Counted from the stretch's first letter, positions 34,341-47,284 are shown. The stretch: 64,000 bases of DNA from Rhododendron vialii (GCF_030253575.1 NC_080566.1:32973501-33037500); one strand, 5' to 3'. Made by a program: numbers and translations. Notes: generated from the sequence alone by a model not told the origin.

Positions 34341-34811
34341 TGTTGTTCTTTTGGGAAAGGAGTTCTATCTGACCAGTTTGGTATTGAAAAAACAAAAAGG
34401 TTTCTAATCATTCAGGTACTTTACCCCTACCAATAATATTCTTTTTATCTTTCAAAATATATCAGGGTGGCTTTCGTATTCTCCAAATTGTTAATTAATT
34501 GCACTCTCAAGATGAGTGCGAAAATCAGTAGTATTAGTACATCCGATCGACCAAGAGAGAACAAAGAATAGTTATGGCCCTTTTTTAGGAATGACAAGAA
34601 ATTCATCTATTTAGTTTTAATATATAAAGGGAGAGCAACTTTTAGTGTCATTTTTATGTGGAAGGCTTTTTGGAAGTCCCAAAATACCCTTCCAAAAAAA
34701 GTAGAAAATAATATGTTCTCTTTCTGACTTTAAGGGTAGAAAAGAATTTGCATCTAATTAATTGGGAACCCACGTTCCATAACGGCTCCCGCTAACATTC
34801 TACAATGGTGA

Positions 34812-35210
34812 CAGTTGTGCTACAGGTACAGCAACCCACGTATAGCATGCTGCGTATAGATTCATTTTGTGTCCATCTCGAATCTTACAAAGATGATCGA
34901 AGCTACTCATTTTGTTCTTAATATATTGTTTAGGGTCTCTGTAAAAAATCATCTCAATCCGATACCGGTAAGGGCGTTTATGAATCATCTAACTTTGCTT
35001 CAGAAATTCAGGCCAAATTCTGAAGCAAAGTTGTATTATTCCTAAACGCCCTTACCGGTATCAGATTGAGATAAAATTTTACAAGGATCCTAAACGATAT
35101 ATATTAAACAAAATGAGCGGCTCCGATCATCTTTGTGAGACCCGAGACGGGCGCAAAACAAATCTGTGCGCTGCTGCTTTACGGGGTTTGCTTTACCCTT
35201 AGCATTTCTG
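34812..35210. mobile_element. Mutator-type palindromic MITE upstream of UGT85, 9-bp target duplication
   Basis: 399 bp; terminal repeats CAGTTGTGCTACAGGTACAG and, reversed from the right end, CAGAAATGCTAAGGGTAAAG. The 9-mer CAATGGTGA occurs at 34803-34811 and 35211-35219. Inner arms share CGCCCTTACCGGTATC and TTTGCTTCAGAA. It ends about 470 bp before the UGT85 ATG and so may overlap its promoter. Confidence 0.9.
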
Positions 35211-35219
35211 CAATGGTGA

Positions 35220-36580
35220 ACTCTCTTATAGCAGAGTAATTCACAACTTCTCGTTCAATATATATCGAGCACCAGAGTACTTATCATGGAAAAAGAATGG
35301 TGATTCCCAATTTGGAGGTTAAAGAAAGGAATTTGGGTAAGAATGCATCCTTTAATTTCACCATTAACCTCTCTGTCTTACGTTGAAAAGATTGGTTATA
35401 TAATATCATCCTCATCACTTGCACATGCACGCATCGTGCTTGCCCCCGGCGCTACCGCACTAGTATAATACAAGTTAGAAGGTTAGTAAGTTTAGCTAAT
35501 GTACTCCAAGTTTTGAACTCGAGATCTTAATAAATCTGGAATAAAGATCTAAACAACTGGACCATCTTGCAAGTTTACACTTATAATAGGGTTGATTTAT
35601 GTAGCAAATGAGATTGTCAATCGCTGTCATGGCACTAATCAATCAAAGTGGTGTGGACTATTAGGTACTCTAGTATGTTCTTTCTTTAATCAATCAAAGT
35701 GGTGGGTTCGTATTATTTCATGACCATATATACCTTCGCTATCTCAATTTATTGCAACCTAATGAATAATTGATTATGCGTATTAATTGATAATAGTTTC
35801 TCTAATCAATATAAATTTTGTCAACAAATTTTTGGGAGCAGGGGCCGGACACGAATGAGTTCTATTAACAAAATTTATATATATTTTTTGATCGGCAAAG
35901 ATTATTTCAAGCATCACGATGATAAAAAATGAAATCAGTAAAATACAGTCGGGAAAGAAAACCATATATAGATAGAGCCTCGAAGAGTTTACAATACCCT
36001 CATACTACTGATCTCGCAAAAACTTAACCTACATCTTTGCTTCTCAAAGTTTTCTATCATTACAATAGAAAAAACAAGAGGAAAAGAAAAACAGCTAGCA
36101 AAGAGCTAACTGCATGCAAACGCCCCTCCAAATCCCTCACGCTGCTGCCATCACTGAGATTTCCACACGCTCAAGGATGGAGTCAGGAGAGCTAGCTAGT
36201 CCCCCCTACAATTTTTAAAAATCCTACTTTTACGTTGAAAAAAAATTATCATCAAATAATTTTTTTGATTGTGTATATTCCCCCCACCCCCCACAAAAAA
36301 AAATAATAATAATAAAAAAAATAAAATAAAAATAAAATTCTGGCTCCGACTCTAGTACTCACGCTAACATTGCAAATAAATGCTTGAACCAAATAATTAA
36401 AGAAACTATTATCCCAAATGAGTTCTAATTCAATTTATCCAAATATTTTATTCATCTCAACAAGAGAAATTAGACAAGTAATTTTTTATTTTTTATTTAC
36501 TTTTACCTAAAAAAACAATAGAGGAATTGGACAAGTAGATTTTTTTTTACTTTTATTCGTCTTGCCTTTTATTTTCATTC
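35220..36580. other. Intergenic stretch
   Basis: AT-rich. TTTTTTGATCGGCAAAG at 35884-35900 looks like the reversed 3' end of a plant LINE, probably a short remnant running to about 36120. No gene or RNA is supported. Confidence 0.45.
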
Positions 36581-37271
36581 TGTGGGGCTCTGTTCCGGAT
36601 GGTTCGTCCTTTTTGAATGGTGGTTCGGGGTTAGCTCCTGCCTCCTTTGCTCAGTCCTGCAAAACGAAGCACGACTAAGAGACCACACCGGAGGTTCTCC
36701 GGGATGGCCCTCCGGTGCAAGAGTCAGTTTGCTTGCAAGGAAGAGTTAAAGATTGGGAGCTAGGGTTTTGTTTGAGCATACCTCTTCCAAGAAGGCATAA
36801 TGGGATATTTATAGGAAACCCTTCGCTTGGTCTCCAAGATTGCACCAACGCTTGACACGCGTCGGCTGATGTCACTGTTGCATCACGTTTAGGGTTTTGC
36901 AACCGTTTTTACGATGAGCTGGCACCTTCACGTGCCACCATCATTGTCCTCATAACCGTTCAGATGATGTCACAACCATCATCATAGCCATGGTTGCTGT
37001 TCTGATGCGGATGAGCTGGATCGTCGGCCAAGCCATGCTCGGCATCGAGCATGTTGTGGGACCTTCGGCAGCTATCCAAACGAACGTTTCCTCTGCCCCG
37101 AGCAGGTATAGGGAATAGATTATTAAAGGAGGTGTAATTAGAGGAAAACTTGGTGACAGGGACCTTCGGCTACGGTTGCTGATCCGAACGTCCAAAGAGA
37201 GATGTCTTGGAGTTGAAAGTAATGCTAGATCACGCTCGGAATGGCCGAGCCATTTTGCTCGGCCTCCTACA
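36581..37271 (-). repeat. 3' LTR of the Tat element
   Basis: 691 bp, TGTGGGG...CCTACA on the + strand, matching 47302-48015. Its inner edge is preceded, on the element strand, by a purine tract. Confidence 0.95.
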
Positions 37272-37286
37272 ATAGCCCCTCAACCC
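37272..37286 (-). other. Polypurine tract of the Tat element
   Basis: GGGTTGAGGGGCTAT on the minus strand directly precedes the 3' LTR, the position where plus-strand DNA synthesis is primed. Confidence 0.65.
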
Positions 37287-37540
37287 ATGCCGAAGCTTTT
37301 CACTCGGTATGGGTTGATTTAAGATTTGGCCGAGCTTGAACCTTCGGCAGATTAATCCGAGCCCCACATAAGGTAACAGCTGTCGAGTATTCGAACGGGT
37401 GTGTCAGTTGAAAGGACATCTAGGCAGACGAGGAGACGGCTGGCATGGGTAAAGGCTTCAGTCGCCATGTGTCACGTAGAGGTTGGCGAGGGGTTCGGCG
37501 GTGAAATGATGGGCGGGAAATTCGAAAAGGCCCGCTCTGC

Positions 37541-37548
37541 TTATAAAT
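37541..37548 (+). promoter_or_regulatory. TATA box of the antisense gene in the Tat element
   Basis: TTATAAAT lies about 30 bases before a CT-rich leader (CACTTTCTCTCTCTAGCGC) and about 140 bases before a GT donor. The layout fits a host-like RNA polymerase II promoter on the strand opposite to gag-pol, outside the LTR. Confidence 0.6.
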
Positions 37549-38072
37549 AGTGGTGAGGGAGGAGAGAGAAAGTTCTTCTGCACTTTCTCTCTCTAGCGCT
37601 TGGAGCTTCTCTCTCTTCATTTTCGTTCCAGAACTCAGCTTGAATCCAGATCCTCAACTTCAAGCCCCAAATCAACTGAAATCTTCAGGTATGTCATCGA
37701 TTCTTATCGTTTTAGTCTTTCTCTCGCTTTTTATGCTTATTTTCTGGGTTTTTGGGATGGCTTTGGGGATTTTTGTACTGTATGAACAGTAGATTTCTGG
37801 GGAGAATGATGATCTTCATCCCTGAACTCAACTTGTTCTTCCGAGCCCCCAAAGGATGTCTGGGGCTCGCCGAACGATTTCCTTGATGGGGTAAATAACC
37901 GAACGTTCCCCAACTCTTTTGTTTTGCCGAACGTAGGTTGTCTTATAGAATTACCGAGCCCACTATAGGTTAGCATGTGACTCGTGAGCCGATAAGATGA
38001 ACCGAACTTCCAAACGATCTTCTTTGCCGACGCAGATTTCACTAGCTTAATACCCCTTTGTTCTTTTCCTAG

Positions 38073-40538
38073 GTCTGGCTCACGAGGTCATCGACGTGTC
38101 ATCAGACTCGGATTGCTCGGAAACCGAATCCGATCGTCAATTCCTCAGCGAGCTTATCGAGTGGCGTAGGTTGAGGAATAGCCGAGCGGTTGTATCTTCT
38201 TCAACAAGGATGTCGGCAACTTCTCCAATGATAGACGATTCTAACGCCGAGCGTGACTTCGAGTATGCTGTAGACAGATTTACTACGGAGCCAGAGATTA
38301 GTTTTTCTTCTGACACCCCGTCTGAGACCGAGCCACGGGTGGGTCAAGAAGCCAAATCGAGGCTGATGTTAGGGGCCGAAGCTTCAACGTCGGCGCCGAG
38401 CGATGCTGATCTTTTCGATAAGGGATTGCTATGCCCTTATGCTCATTACTTTAGTGGCAATTCGGGAGAGTACGCAGCGTTCCGCACGAAGTACGACATT
38501 CCCGAGGATGTTCTGATTCACAGAGTCAAGAGCACCGATATTAAAAACCACAGGGATCACCGTCCCAAGCATATAACCGTGCCTCTAATGGCCATCTGCG
38601 AGGCCGGGCTTCGGTTCCCCCTTCACCTCTTCCTTAGGGAGATTCTTTGGAAGTTTAGTTTGGCACCTCATCAGTTGGCAATCAACAGTTACCGAATCAT
38701 CATGTCGGTAATTGCCCTGATAGAGAGCCAAAATCTGGACTTCAGGCCGACGGACCTCTTCTTCACATACACAATGTCACGTCATGGTAAATCTGGCCGT
38801 CGGTACCTTTCAACCCGACCTAAGAAGAGCCCTTTGATCCAGGGATTATCCGACACGGACAAATGGGCCGATTTTTACCTTGAAGTTCACGGCAACTACG
38901 AGTTTGGTGACGGTTTGCGTCGGTACGCAGTCCCTAAGGTTAAGGATATGAGAGGTATCAACGAACCGTTACTTTCTTATTTTGGTAGAATTTTGCTCGA
39001 CTATTCTTTCGTTGCTTAACGCTTGCATTCTTGTTATCTTTTGTTTGCAGAGCTCGGTCCTATATCGAAGGGACTCAATACGAATTCTCGAGAGAAAGCT
39101 TGTGACACGCTCCTCGCCCAAGTTTGCCGACACGCTCTAACCCTTCTCGACTATAGACCTTCATACAAGGGTGTGCTGAGAAGGAAAGAGAAGAGTAAAG
39201 AAGCCGAAGCCGAACTAGGGAAGAAAAAAGCAGGTGCCCCCAAGATAACCGGAGCATCTAAAAAGGGGGGTGCTTCAAACGTCGAAGGCGTTCGGGAGAA
39301 GCGGCTACAGGGAGTGCGATTGCCGAAGATCGGATATACCGCCGAGGAGTGGCTCACTCCACTTGGATCCGATATTCTAACCGACCCCGCTGTCGAAGAT
39401 ATGTCAAGGAGGAATATCCCTAGGCCCATCATCCCAACGAAGTCAGCTAACCCTGCTCGCAGCCGTGGCTCTTCCGACCAGCAGCAACAGCAGAAGGAAA
39501 AAAAATAGAAGACATCCGAGGATGTTTTGCCACTGAACGTTTCTCAGTCTGTCCCATTGAGCATTGCCCAAGCCTCTCCTCCCAAGGAACAAAGGAATCT
39601 TTCCGAGCCTCACATCGACCTTACCGACCCTGAAACCGAGGCTGCCATCCGGCGGCATTTCAGTCCTTCGTACACAATGTCTGACGGAAGGGTCTTGCAA
39701 TTGAGTGATTCCGTTAAGGAAGAACCAAACCTTGCAGTGACGCTCCTCAGGGGTCTAGCTCTTCCAAGAGACTATGACCAAGTTCCGACCGACCTGATCC
39801 CAGGGCTCGGGGAAATGTGCTCGCACCTTGTGCAAGTATTACTTGTGCTTACTTTTGCTTAGTTTTTGTACTTGTGATTTTTCCTTTGTACTTGCCTTGT
39901 GGTAATCTTTATCTCCTTGTTTTTAACAGGTTGGACAGGCTGCCCTGAAAGCCTATGACAAGGCCACCAAAGTGTCTGCCGAGCGCGAACGATACAGGTC
40001 TGACCGAGATTCCTACCGAACCAAGTGGAGGATCTCAGATCAGCAATCAAAGGATGCGGAGGCAGAGGTGGAGAGACTGAAGAAGGAGCTTGCCGACGTT
40101 AAGGCTGCTGCCGAGGCCAATGTTGCAAGGATGAGGGCAGAAGAAAAAGAGAAGCTCAAAGCTGCTGACGCCAAGGGCTATGAGGCCGGAATAAACCGAG
40201 CCGCACTGGAGTACACCCAGATAGCACATAAAATGGTGAATGAAGAGCTTGAGGCTCGGCTTCCTGATTTCTTCAAGCTGGGGTATATTGCAGGTGCCGA
40301 GGGGACGGCTGCTGTAATGGCCATTCAGGCCGACTCTGGCTTTCTAAAGCAGCTTCTTGAGCCGACTGTGCCTGACTTGGAGCTTCCGTACACCGAAGAG
40401 GAGTGCCAACCTTTACCTCTTGAGGATGACGATGAGGAGATGGTCGAAGCGCCTGTGGCCGATCAACAGGAGAAGGTTGGAGATGCTGAAAGCCATCCCG
40501 AGGCTCAGGAAAAAGTTACCGAAGATATCCCAGTTTAG
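38073..40538 (+). pseudogene. Spliced antisense ORF (aORF) of the Tat element, Transposase_28-like, with one nonsense codon
   Basis: The coding part is exons 38073-38984, 39051-39835 and 39930-40538; a leader exon ends at 37688. All joints are GT-AG and keep frame (phases 1, 1, 0). No in-frame ATG lies in the leader exon; the first is MSATSPM at about 38210, so the start is uncertain. Exon 2 has an acidic Ser-rich start (SSDSDCSETESD) and the domain PLMAICEAGLRFPLHLFLRE, FSLAPHQLAINSYRIIMSVI typical of the plant putative gypsy-type transposon family (Transposase_28). Exon 3 is Lys-rich with QQQQQKEKK then a TAG at 39506. Exon 4 is a long coiled coil (about SKDAEAEVERLKKELADVKA) and an acidic tail ending DIPV. 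Function is unknown in the family. It lies opposite to and beyond gag-pol, ending 650 bp from the gag-pol stop. Confidence 0.82.
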
Positions 40539-41189
40539 GATTTTCTATAAGTGTTTTTTTTGAATATTTTGAACTTTTCTTCTTTGGACTGGATGGCTCC
40601 GAACGTTTAGGATTTGCCATGCCAGATGTAATAGTTTTAAGGGGGTCGGCATCGAACGTTTTACCAAGCCGAGCCCTCTTGGTAGGAGATTCTGAATTTC
40701 AAGTTTGTGTTTAAATGACTTAGAAAAAATATTTTCTGAGTTTGCTCGCCGAAGGTCAAGCAGCCTTGGCCTGTTTCCAGGTTTATTTACTTGTAACAGC
40801 CCCTGCGTTGGTATAAGGCTCGGCTTCAAATGCCAGTCTTATGCCAACGTAATATGTTAAGTAAATGTCTTAAGTGGCAATTTGTTCAAGTCAAAGTATG
40901 AACATAGCCGAACCAATATGTTTAATCGAGTTGTGGCTGGAAATCAAATTGTCCGAGCCATAACATGTTTGCACTAAAAAAATCCGAACGTAGCTGTAAT
41001 TGTTAGAATACCGAGCTTATAGCGATTGATGTTTGAATCATTGTAATCAAATATAAAGAACACTGATGCTTCAGAAGTAGGAGAGGCTTTTCATTAAATA
41101 AAAGATGGTCAAAACAAGTACAGCATTGTGGTAGGAGAAAAGTAATAGTCTTGAGGGTTTTTGTGATAGATTGAGACCGATGAGAGACT
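40539..41189. other. Spacer between the antisense gene and gag-pol
   Basis: Convergent 3' ends meet here. The stretch is AT-rich without a conserved frame and should hold the polyadenylation site of the antisense gene; no single AATAAA-like signal is decisive. Confidence 0.5.
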
Positions 41190-44100
41190 TCAAAGGTAGG
41201 CCTTCCTGAGGTTCAGAGCGTTCCATGGGTTCTCAATTTCCCTTCCCTCTTTGTCTTCTAACTTGTACGAGCCGTTGCCGACCTCTTTAATCACCCTATA
41301 GGGTCCTTCCCAATTCGGTTTGAATTTTGTTTTTTGGTTGGCTCGGACCAACTTCCGCCAAACCCAGTCGTCGGCTCTGAACTTCTTGAGCCTTACGCTT
41401 CGATTGTAGCCCCAAGCGACTTCCTGCTGATAGTTGGCTAACTTGAGCTGAGCATCGTCTCGCTTTTCTTCGGCTAAGATAAGCTCGGTTGCCACTGCAT
41501 CATTGTTGGATTCTAGATCAAAAGTTTCAGTGCGCAGGGTCGGGAACCTTGATTCCAGTGGGATGACAGCCTCCATGCCGAAGGCCATTGCAAAGGGAGT
41601 TTGGCCAATGGAGCGTCTGGGAGTGGAGTGATAGGCCCAAAGGACCCTAGGCAGTTCCTCGGCCCATTTTCATCGTTTTGAGTCAAGCCGACGTTTGATG
41701 CCAGCGCAAACAGTCTTGTTTGTGGCTTCGGCCTGGCCGTTGCCCTGGGGGTAGGATGGGGTTGAATTGAAGAATCTAATTCCGAACTCAGCACAGAGTC
41801 CAGTTAACTCTTTTCCGACGAATTGGGAGCCATTATCCGATATAATTGCATAAGGAACCCCGAACCTTGTGACGATGTTCCTCCAAACGAATCGCCGAAC
41901 GTCTATTTCAGTTGTTGTGACTAACGGCTCGGCTTCCACCCATTTTGAAAAGTAATCCGTTGCAGTGATCAAAAACTTGAAGCCCCCAGGGGCAGTTGGA
42001 AGTTTGCCTTCTATATCCAAGCCCCATTGAGCAAAGGGCCATGGACTAGTGATAGGTTTGAGAGATTGAGCGGGTTGCCTTGGTATGGGGGAGAAAAGTT
42101 GGCAAGGCTTGCACTTTTTGACCACTTCTTCACAATCCTTCTTCATCCCTTTCCAGAAGTATCCCTGACTGAGAGCTCTTTGACATAGGGAACGGCCGCC
42201 AGAGTGACAACCGCAGCTGCCAGAGTGGAGCTCGGTTAAAATAATTGGGACCTCGGTTGGGTGAACGACTCGGAGATATGGCCTGGTGAAACTTTTTCTG
42301 TATAGTTGGCCGAGCTCAGAGATCCACTAGTAGGCTGCTTTGCTGCGTACACGGTGGGCCTCCTTTTTGTCAGAGGGAAGAGTATCATCTTTGAGGAACG
42401 AGATGATTTCATCCATCCAACTTGGGCCGAGGGAAATGTTGTATACTTCTTCCGATACTTCAAAGCATGGCTGGTGAATCTCGCCGAGGCTGATGTGTCG
42501 GTATTCAGATGCTTTGCTTGCCAAGGCCAAACTTGCAAGAGCATCGGCATGAGCGTTGTTCTCTCTGTTGATCTGTTCGATTTGGAATCCTTTGAACCCT
42601 CGGATTAGCTCTAGAGCGGTAGCTTGATACTTAATCATTCTTGGGTCCCGAGCTTCATAATCACCTGTTACTTGATTGACGACCAACTGAGAGTCGCAGA
42701 ACACTTGTAGATCTTCAACTTGTAAACTTGCCGCGGCTCGGAGGCCAGCAAGCAGAGCTTCATATTCGGCTTCGTTGTTTGTGGCTTGGAAGTTGATTGT
42801 GATAGCACTTTCATGGAGGACGCCACAAGGGTTTACAAGAACAACCCCTGCACCCGAGCCGTTGCTGTTTGATGCCCCGTCAACGTGCAATTTCCAAACG
42901 TCTCCGCTAAATAAGTTCCAAACTTTCCGAGCCTCTTGTTGTTCTAGCATCCCATAATTAGGCTTGACCAATGTTTCCTCGTCCGGGCTTCCAGGGGTGA
43001 ATTCAGCAATAAAGTCTGCCAATACTTGTGCCTTGATTGCAGTTCGAGGCTCAAAGTGGATATCAAAGTTTGCTAATTCGACCGCCCATTGAGATACTCT
43101 GCCTGATAGATCAGCCTTCCTCAAGAGATTTTTAAGTGGAAACTCCGTGAGAACTATGATGGGGTGCTCTTGAAAATAAGGGAGCAATTTCCGAGCTGCT
43201 GTAACCAATGCTAGAAGAAGCTTCTCCAGTGGCAGATATCTAGTCTGCGCTGGGAGCAAGGTTCGGCTAGAAAAGTAGATTGGTTGGTCCTCAAGGCCTT
43301 CCCGTCGGACAAGTGCCGAGCTCACGGCATGTGGAGAGACATCTAGATAGAGATGAAGAGTTTCAAAAGCTACTGGTTTGACAAGAAGAGGGGCCGAACT
43401 GAGATAAGATTTCAGCTCGGCGAGGGCTGCATCACAATCTTCCGTCCATTTGAAACTTCGTCGGCTTTGCTTCTTAAGCGTTTGGAAAAAGACATGGTAT
43501 TTATCCGATGAGCGGCTAATAAACCTGTTGAGAGCCGCTGCCATCCCAGTTAGCTTCTGAATTTCTTGAGGAGTGGATGGTGGTTTTAATTGCTGAATAG
43601 CTAAGATCTGATTCGGATCTGCCTCGATACCGCGCCGAGTAACCAGGTAGCCGAGGAACTTCCCTGAGCTAACTCCGAAGGCGCACTTGTCGGCGTTAAG
43701 CCTTAGCTTGTGCTTTTTCAAGATTGCAAAGACCTCGGCGAGATGAGAGAGGTGATTCTCGGCCTTGAGACTTTTCACCACCATATCGTCAATATAAGCC
43801 TCCATGATTTCTCCGATGAGAATTCCGAACAACAGGTATATCATTCTTTGGAACGTGGCACCAGCGTTCTTAAGGCCGAACGGCATAACCAGGTAGCAGA
43901 AGAGGCCTCTGGGTGTGATAAATGCCGTCTTTTCCATATCGTCGGGATCCATGGCTATCTGGTGGTAGCCTCGGTAAGCATCCAAGAAACTCAGCCGAGC
44001 ATGACCCGCCGTTGCATCTACCAGTTGATCAATTTTTGGAAGGGGAAGACAGTCTTTCGGACAAGCATCATTCAAGTTGGTGTAGTCCACGCAAACTCTC

Positions 44101-47100
44101 CATTTTCCATTCTTCTTTTTCACCACCACAGGGTTTGCGAGCCAAGTGGGGTATTGTACTTCTTTGATGGCGCCAGCCTCGAGGAGTTTGCCAACTTCCT
44201 CATTAACTGCATCGGTGTGAATGCTGGCCGACCGCCGAGGCTTCTGAATCACAGGCTTTGCTGATTTTGAAACTTTGAGGGAGAGCTGGATGAGCTTTGG
44301 GTCAATGCCTGGCATTTCGTACGGCGTCCATGCAAAAACTTCAATGTTGTTTTTGAGGAACTGCAAGGTTTCTTCACTCTCGCCTTGGGATAGACCAGCG
44401 CCGAGCATGAAATAACGTGATGCATCCTTGTTAAGTGGGAATTTGATAAGATCTTCAATTGATTTTTCTTCAGGAAGAGATCCGACGTCTTCGAGAACTG
44501 GTTTGTCAGGGACTTCAACCCAATGTACTCTTTTGGAGCTTGATGACTTTTCAATGGCCGAGACGTAACACTGTCTGGCTTGTAATTGATCTCCAAATAG
44601 GTCCTCTTGTTTGCCGTTAGCGCCGATGTACCTGACCACTTGATGGTAGGTTGAGGCGACGGCTTTGATTGAATGGAGCCAATTTCGGCCAAAGATTGCG
44701 TTGTATGGGCTCGGTGCATCTACAACGACGAATTCTTGATTAGAAGCAACCGAGCCCGTAACGACAGGGAGGGTAACCCTTCCGAGAGGCCAAACTGGAG
44801 TGCCACTGAAACCAATTAAAGGGACTTCTGCTGGTAATAGGCACGACTGTGCGATTTTGAGCTCGTTGAAGAGAGATAAATACATCACTTCTGCAGAGCT
44901 TCCTTGATCAATAAGCACCCTTTTGACCGAGTGAGTTGAGATTTGGAGTGTGACCACCAGAGCGTCGCAATGGGGGGTTTGTATGCGTTGAAGATCTTGC
45001 TCGGTGAAGGAGATTGACCAGGGACGCTCGAGCGTTTTGACTCTTTTTGGAGCACGATCGATGGAAAAAACTTGGGAAATATTCTCAGCTTTGACAAGCT
45101 CTTGACGAAGCTGTTTTGCTGCCTCCTTTGTTGATGACCCATGAATAACGTTGATTACTCCGACTGGACGCGGAATAAGGTTTTGTCCACCAACGTTCGG
45201 CTATCTCCTCGGCGTCTTTGTCCAGTCGATATGATCATCAAGGAGTCCTTGCGCTGCTAAATTCTCCAATAGCGCCTTATAGGGAGCGCAGGCCGTGGTG
45301 TAATGCTCGAGCTCATTATGGTACGAGCATCTCTTCCGATTGTTGTTATTGCCTTCTTCTGTGTTTAGTTTGGGAGGGTTCGGCCAAACAAAGAACGGTT
45401 CCCTCTCAATCGTACGGAAGAGGAAATAAATTGGCTCTTTGAAAACTGTGGTTTCAGCTATATAGTCATGAGCTTTCGGCCTCTTTTTGTCTGCCACCTT
45501 GACTGTGTTGACCTGCTTCTTTGGCTGGACAGCGACCACAGGCTTCGGTGGTGCGATTTGGGGCGTAGGGACATGAAGGCTTTGAGGTACGATTGAGTTT
45601 TGTCCTCCTTGGAGTTCTCGCTCGGCGAGGAACTCTTCGTAGGAGCAGAACTGTTCTACCGTCCTCATTAGCTCGTTCATTCCATGAGGGGCCCTTATTG
45701 CCAGCTCATCCAGGATCTTGCTTCCTGTTTCCAACCCATTCTTGAAGTTCCTTGCCGCCCAGTATTGATCAACACCGGGTATCTTGTTAAACAGTTGCCA
45801 GTAACGTTCGGCATACTTCCGAAGCGTCTCGCCGGGCCTCTTTCTCATCTGTGCCAAGGCATCTTCTTCCTTGGCTTGCTTGTTGCTAGTGATGAACCGA
45901 TAGTTAAAAGCTCTTTCAAGCTCTTTGAAACAATGGATCGATCCAGCCTCTAATTGATTGAACCAAAGCAAGCCGAGGCGCCCAAGACTTGAGGGGAATG
46001 CTTTGCACATGATGGCATCGTCGTCGGTGACGCAAGAGATGGTGCTTCTCTAACTGATGAGATGGGTGTATGCCTCGGTCGTACTGGGATCGAACTTCTG
46101 GAACTTGGGTAGATGTAGACCTAGCTTCGGCAACGTTGCTTGGATCTTGGCCGAGAAGGGTGATTCTGTCAATTTTTTCAATTGGTACTCGTGGGTTGGC
46201 CGAGGGGGAAGACCTTCCCGAGCGTTTCGAGACTTCTTTAATGCTCGAAATTCTTGTTCCCTTTGTTTGCCTTCGTTCTCATCCTGCCGACGTTGAAATC
46301 CCATCTCCCTCTTATCTATGGGGACTTTTCTGTACTCTTCTTCTGGAAGATTTTCGGTATGGTAAACCCTTCGTTGGCTAGGGCGATCGTCTTGCCGAAC
46401 GACGACACTCACACTCCTTTCACGGTTTTGCCTCCGAGCGCTTACTGAATTTGTTGCTCATCCTTCGTGGGCCTTTTCCCGAGGGACTTCATCATGTTCT
46501 ATCCGATGGCTCTGGGGACCCTTCCCGTTTCTTCTTGGCGTTCGGCTTCTTTTATGTTCGGATTTGTACGGGATGAGAGCCTGATCGTTGTCTTAGAATT
46601 CCACGGTATCGTAGCTTTGGGAGCCCTGGGAGTATTCGTCTCCAGCCGATGAACTTGAGAAAACAGTATGCGGGCTCCCCTTTCATCGTCCTTCTCTGCC
46701 TCTATGTCCCGCACCATTGCCGAGACGTTTATGAACTGGTGAGAGCTGCTGCCTAAGGCGAGCGCTATCCCCAGTTCGATGGTCTGTCAATGGTGGGTCC
46801 AGGCGGTCGTGGACTGAGATTCTTTTTCGTCGCGCATCAACACCCAAAGGAGGAGGGGTTGGCAGATTTCCTCTCCGGCGCCGACCCTGAGATCCGGAGT
46901 GGGATGCCGTTGGAAATTCTTTGGCCTTAATTTTTTCGATTTCCATTCGTAGGAGGGCTACATCAGCGTTGGTCTGTTCTTGTTGCTGTTCTAGCATTTG
47001 TACGTATGCTAGAGCATCTTCGCTCAGGCCCACTGGACGTTGGATGGAAGAGCTCACGCCTGGAGGAGTAAATCCAGGAGGGTGAGATGGGGAGGCGGCG

Positions 47101-47180
47101 TTGATACCAATTTCAGAGGTGATGTGCAAAGAGGAACTGAGGGGTTGAAAGAGAGGAAGTGGTGGTGGTGCTCCGCCCAT
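41190..47180 (-). pseudogene. Tat gag-pol polyprotein: one frame with seven nonsense codons
   Basis: One reading frame runs from the ATG at 47180 (an earlier in-frame ATG is at 47285) to the stop at 41190 without any frameshift. Order: Gag with the retrotransposon gag domain (46010-45600, PSSLGRLGLLWFNQLEAGSI); protease (VLIDQGSSAEV near 44909); reverse transcriptase (LPLPKIDQLVDATAGHARLS, YIDD near 43790); RNase H (LYLDVSPHAVSSALVRREG); a second archaeal-type RNase H (LHVDGASNSNGSGAGVVLV, NNEAEYEALLAGLRAA); integrase (WGLDIEGKLP, ISDNGSQFVGKE, NGQAEATNK, giving D-D-E). Internal stops: TGA 46683, TAA 46593, TGA 46458, TAG 46050, TAG 45201, TAG 42327, TGA 41670. All could arise by one C-to-T change from CGA, CAA or CAG. 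The stop at 45201 lies at the Gag-protease border and could instead be natural. It cannot make a full polyprotein. Confidence 0.92.
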
Positions 47181-47284
47181 TGTTCTTTGGAGGAGACTGG
47201 TGGAGATCTCGAGGGGTGAAGTTTTTAGGTACGAACGAGGCGGTCGAGGTGGAAGAGCCGTCGTGGATCTGAGAATCAATTTCA

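Noticed and set aside
33870..34395. Frames of 122 and 152 residues over UGT85 exon 1
   Set aside because: Out-of-frame shadows of a well supported exon.
37550..37792. 80-residue frame as the true N-terminus of the antisense gene
   Set aside because: It begins with GTG next to the TATA box and runs into the intron; only its frame up to 37688 is compatible with the spliced gene.
42306..44264. Several plus-strand frames opposite to the Tat pol gene (up to 184 residues)
   Set aside because: Antisense shadows of a conserved pol sequence without their own signals, unlike the separate antisense gene at 38073-40538.
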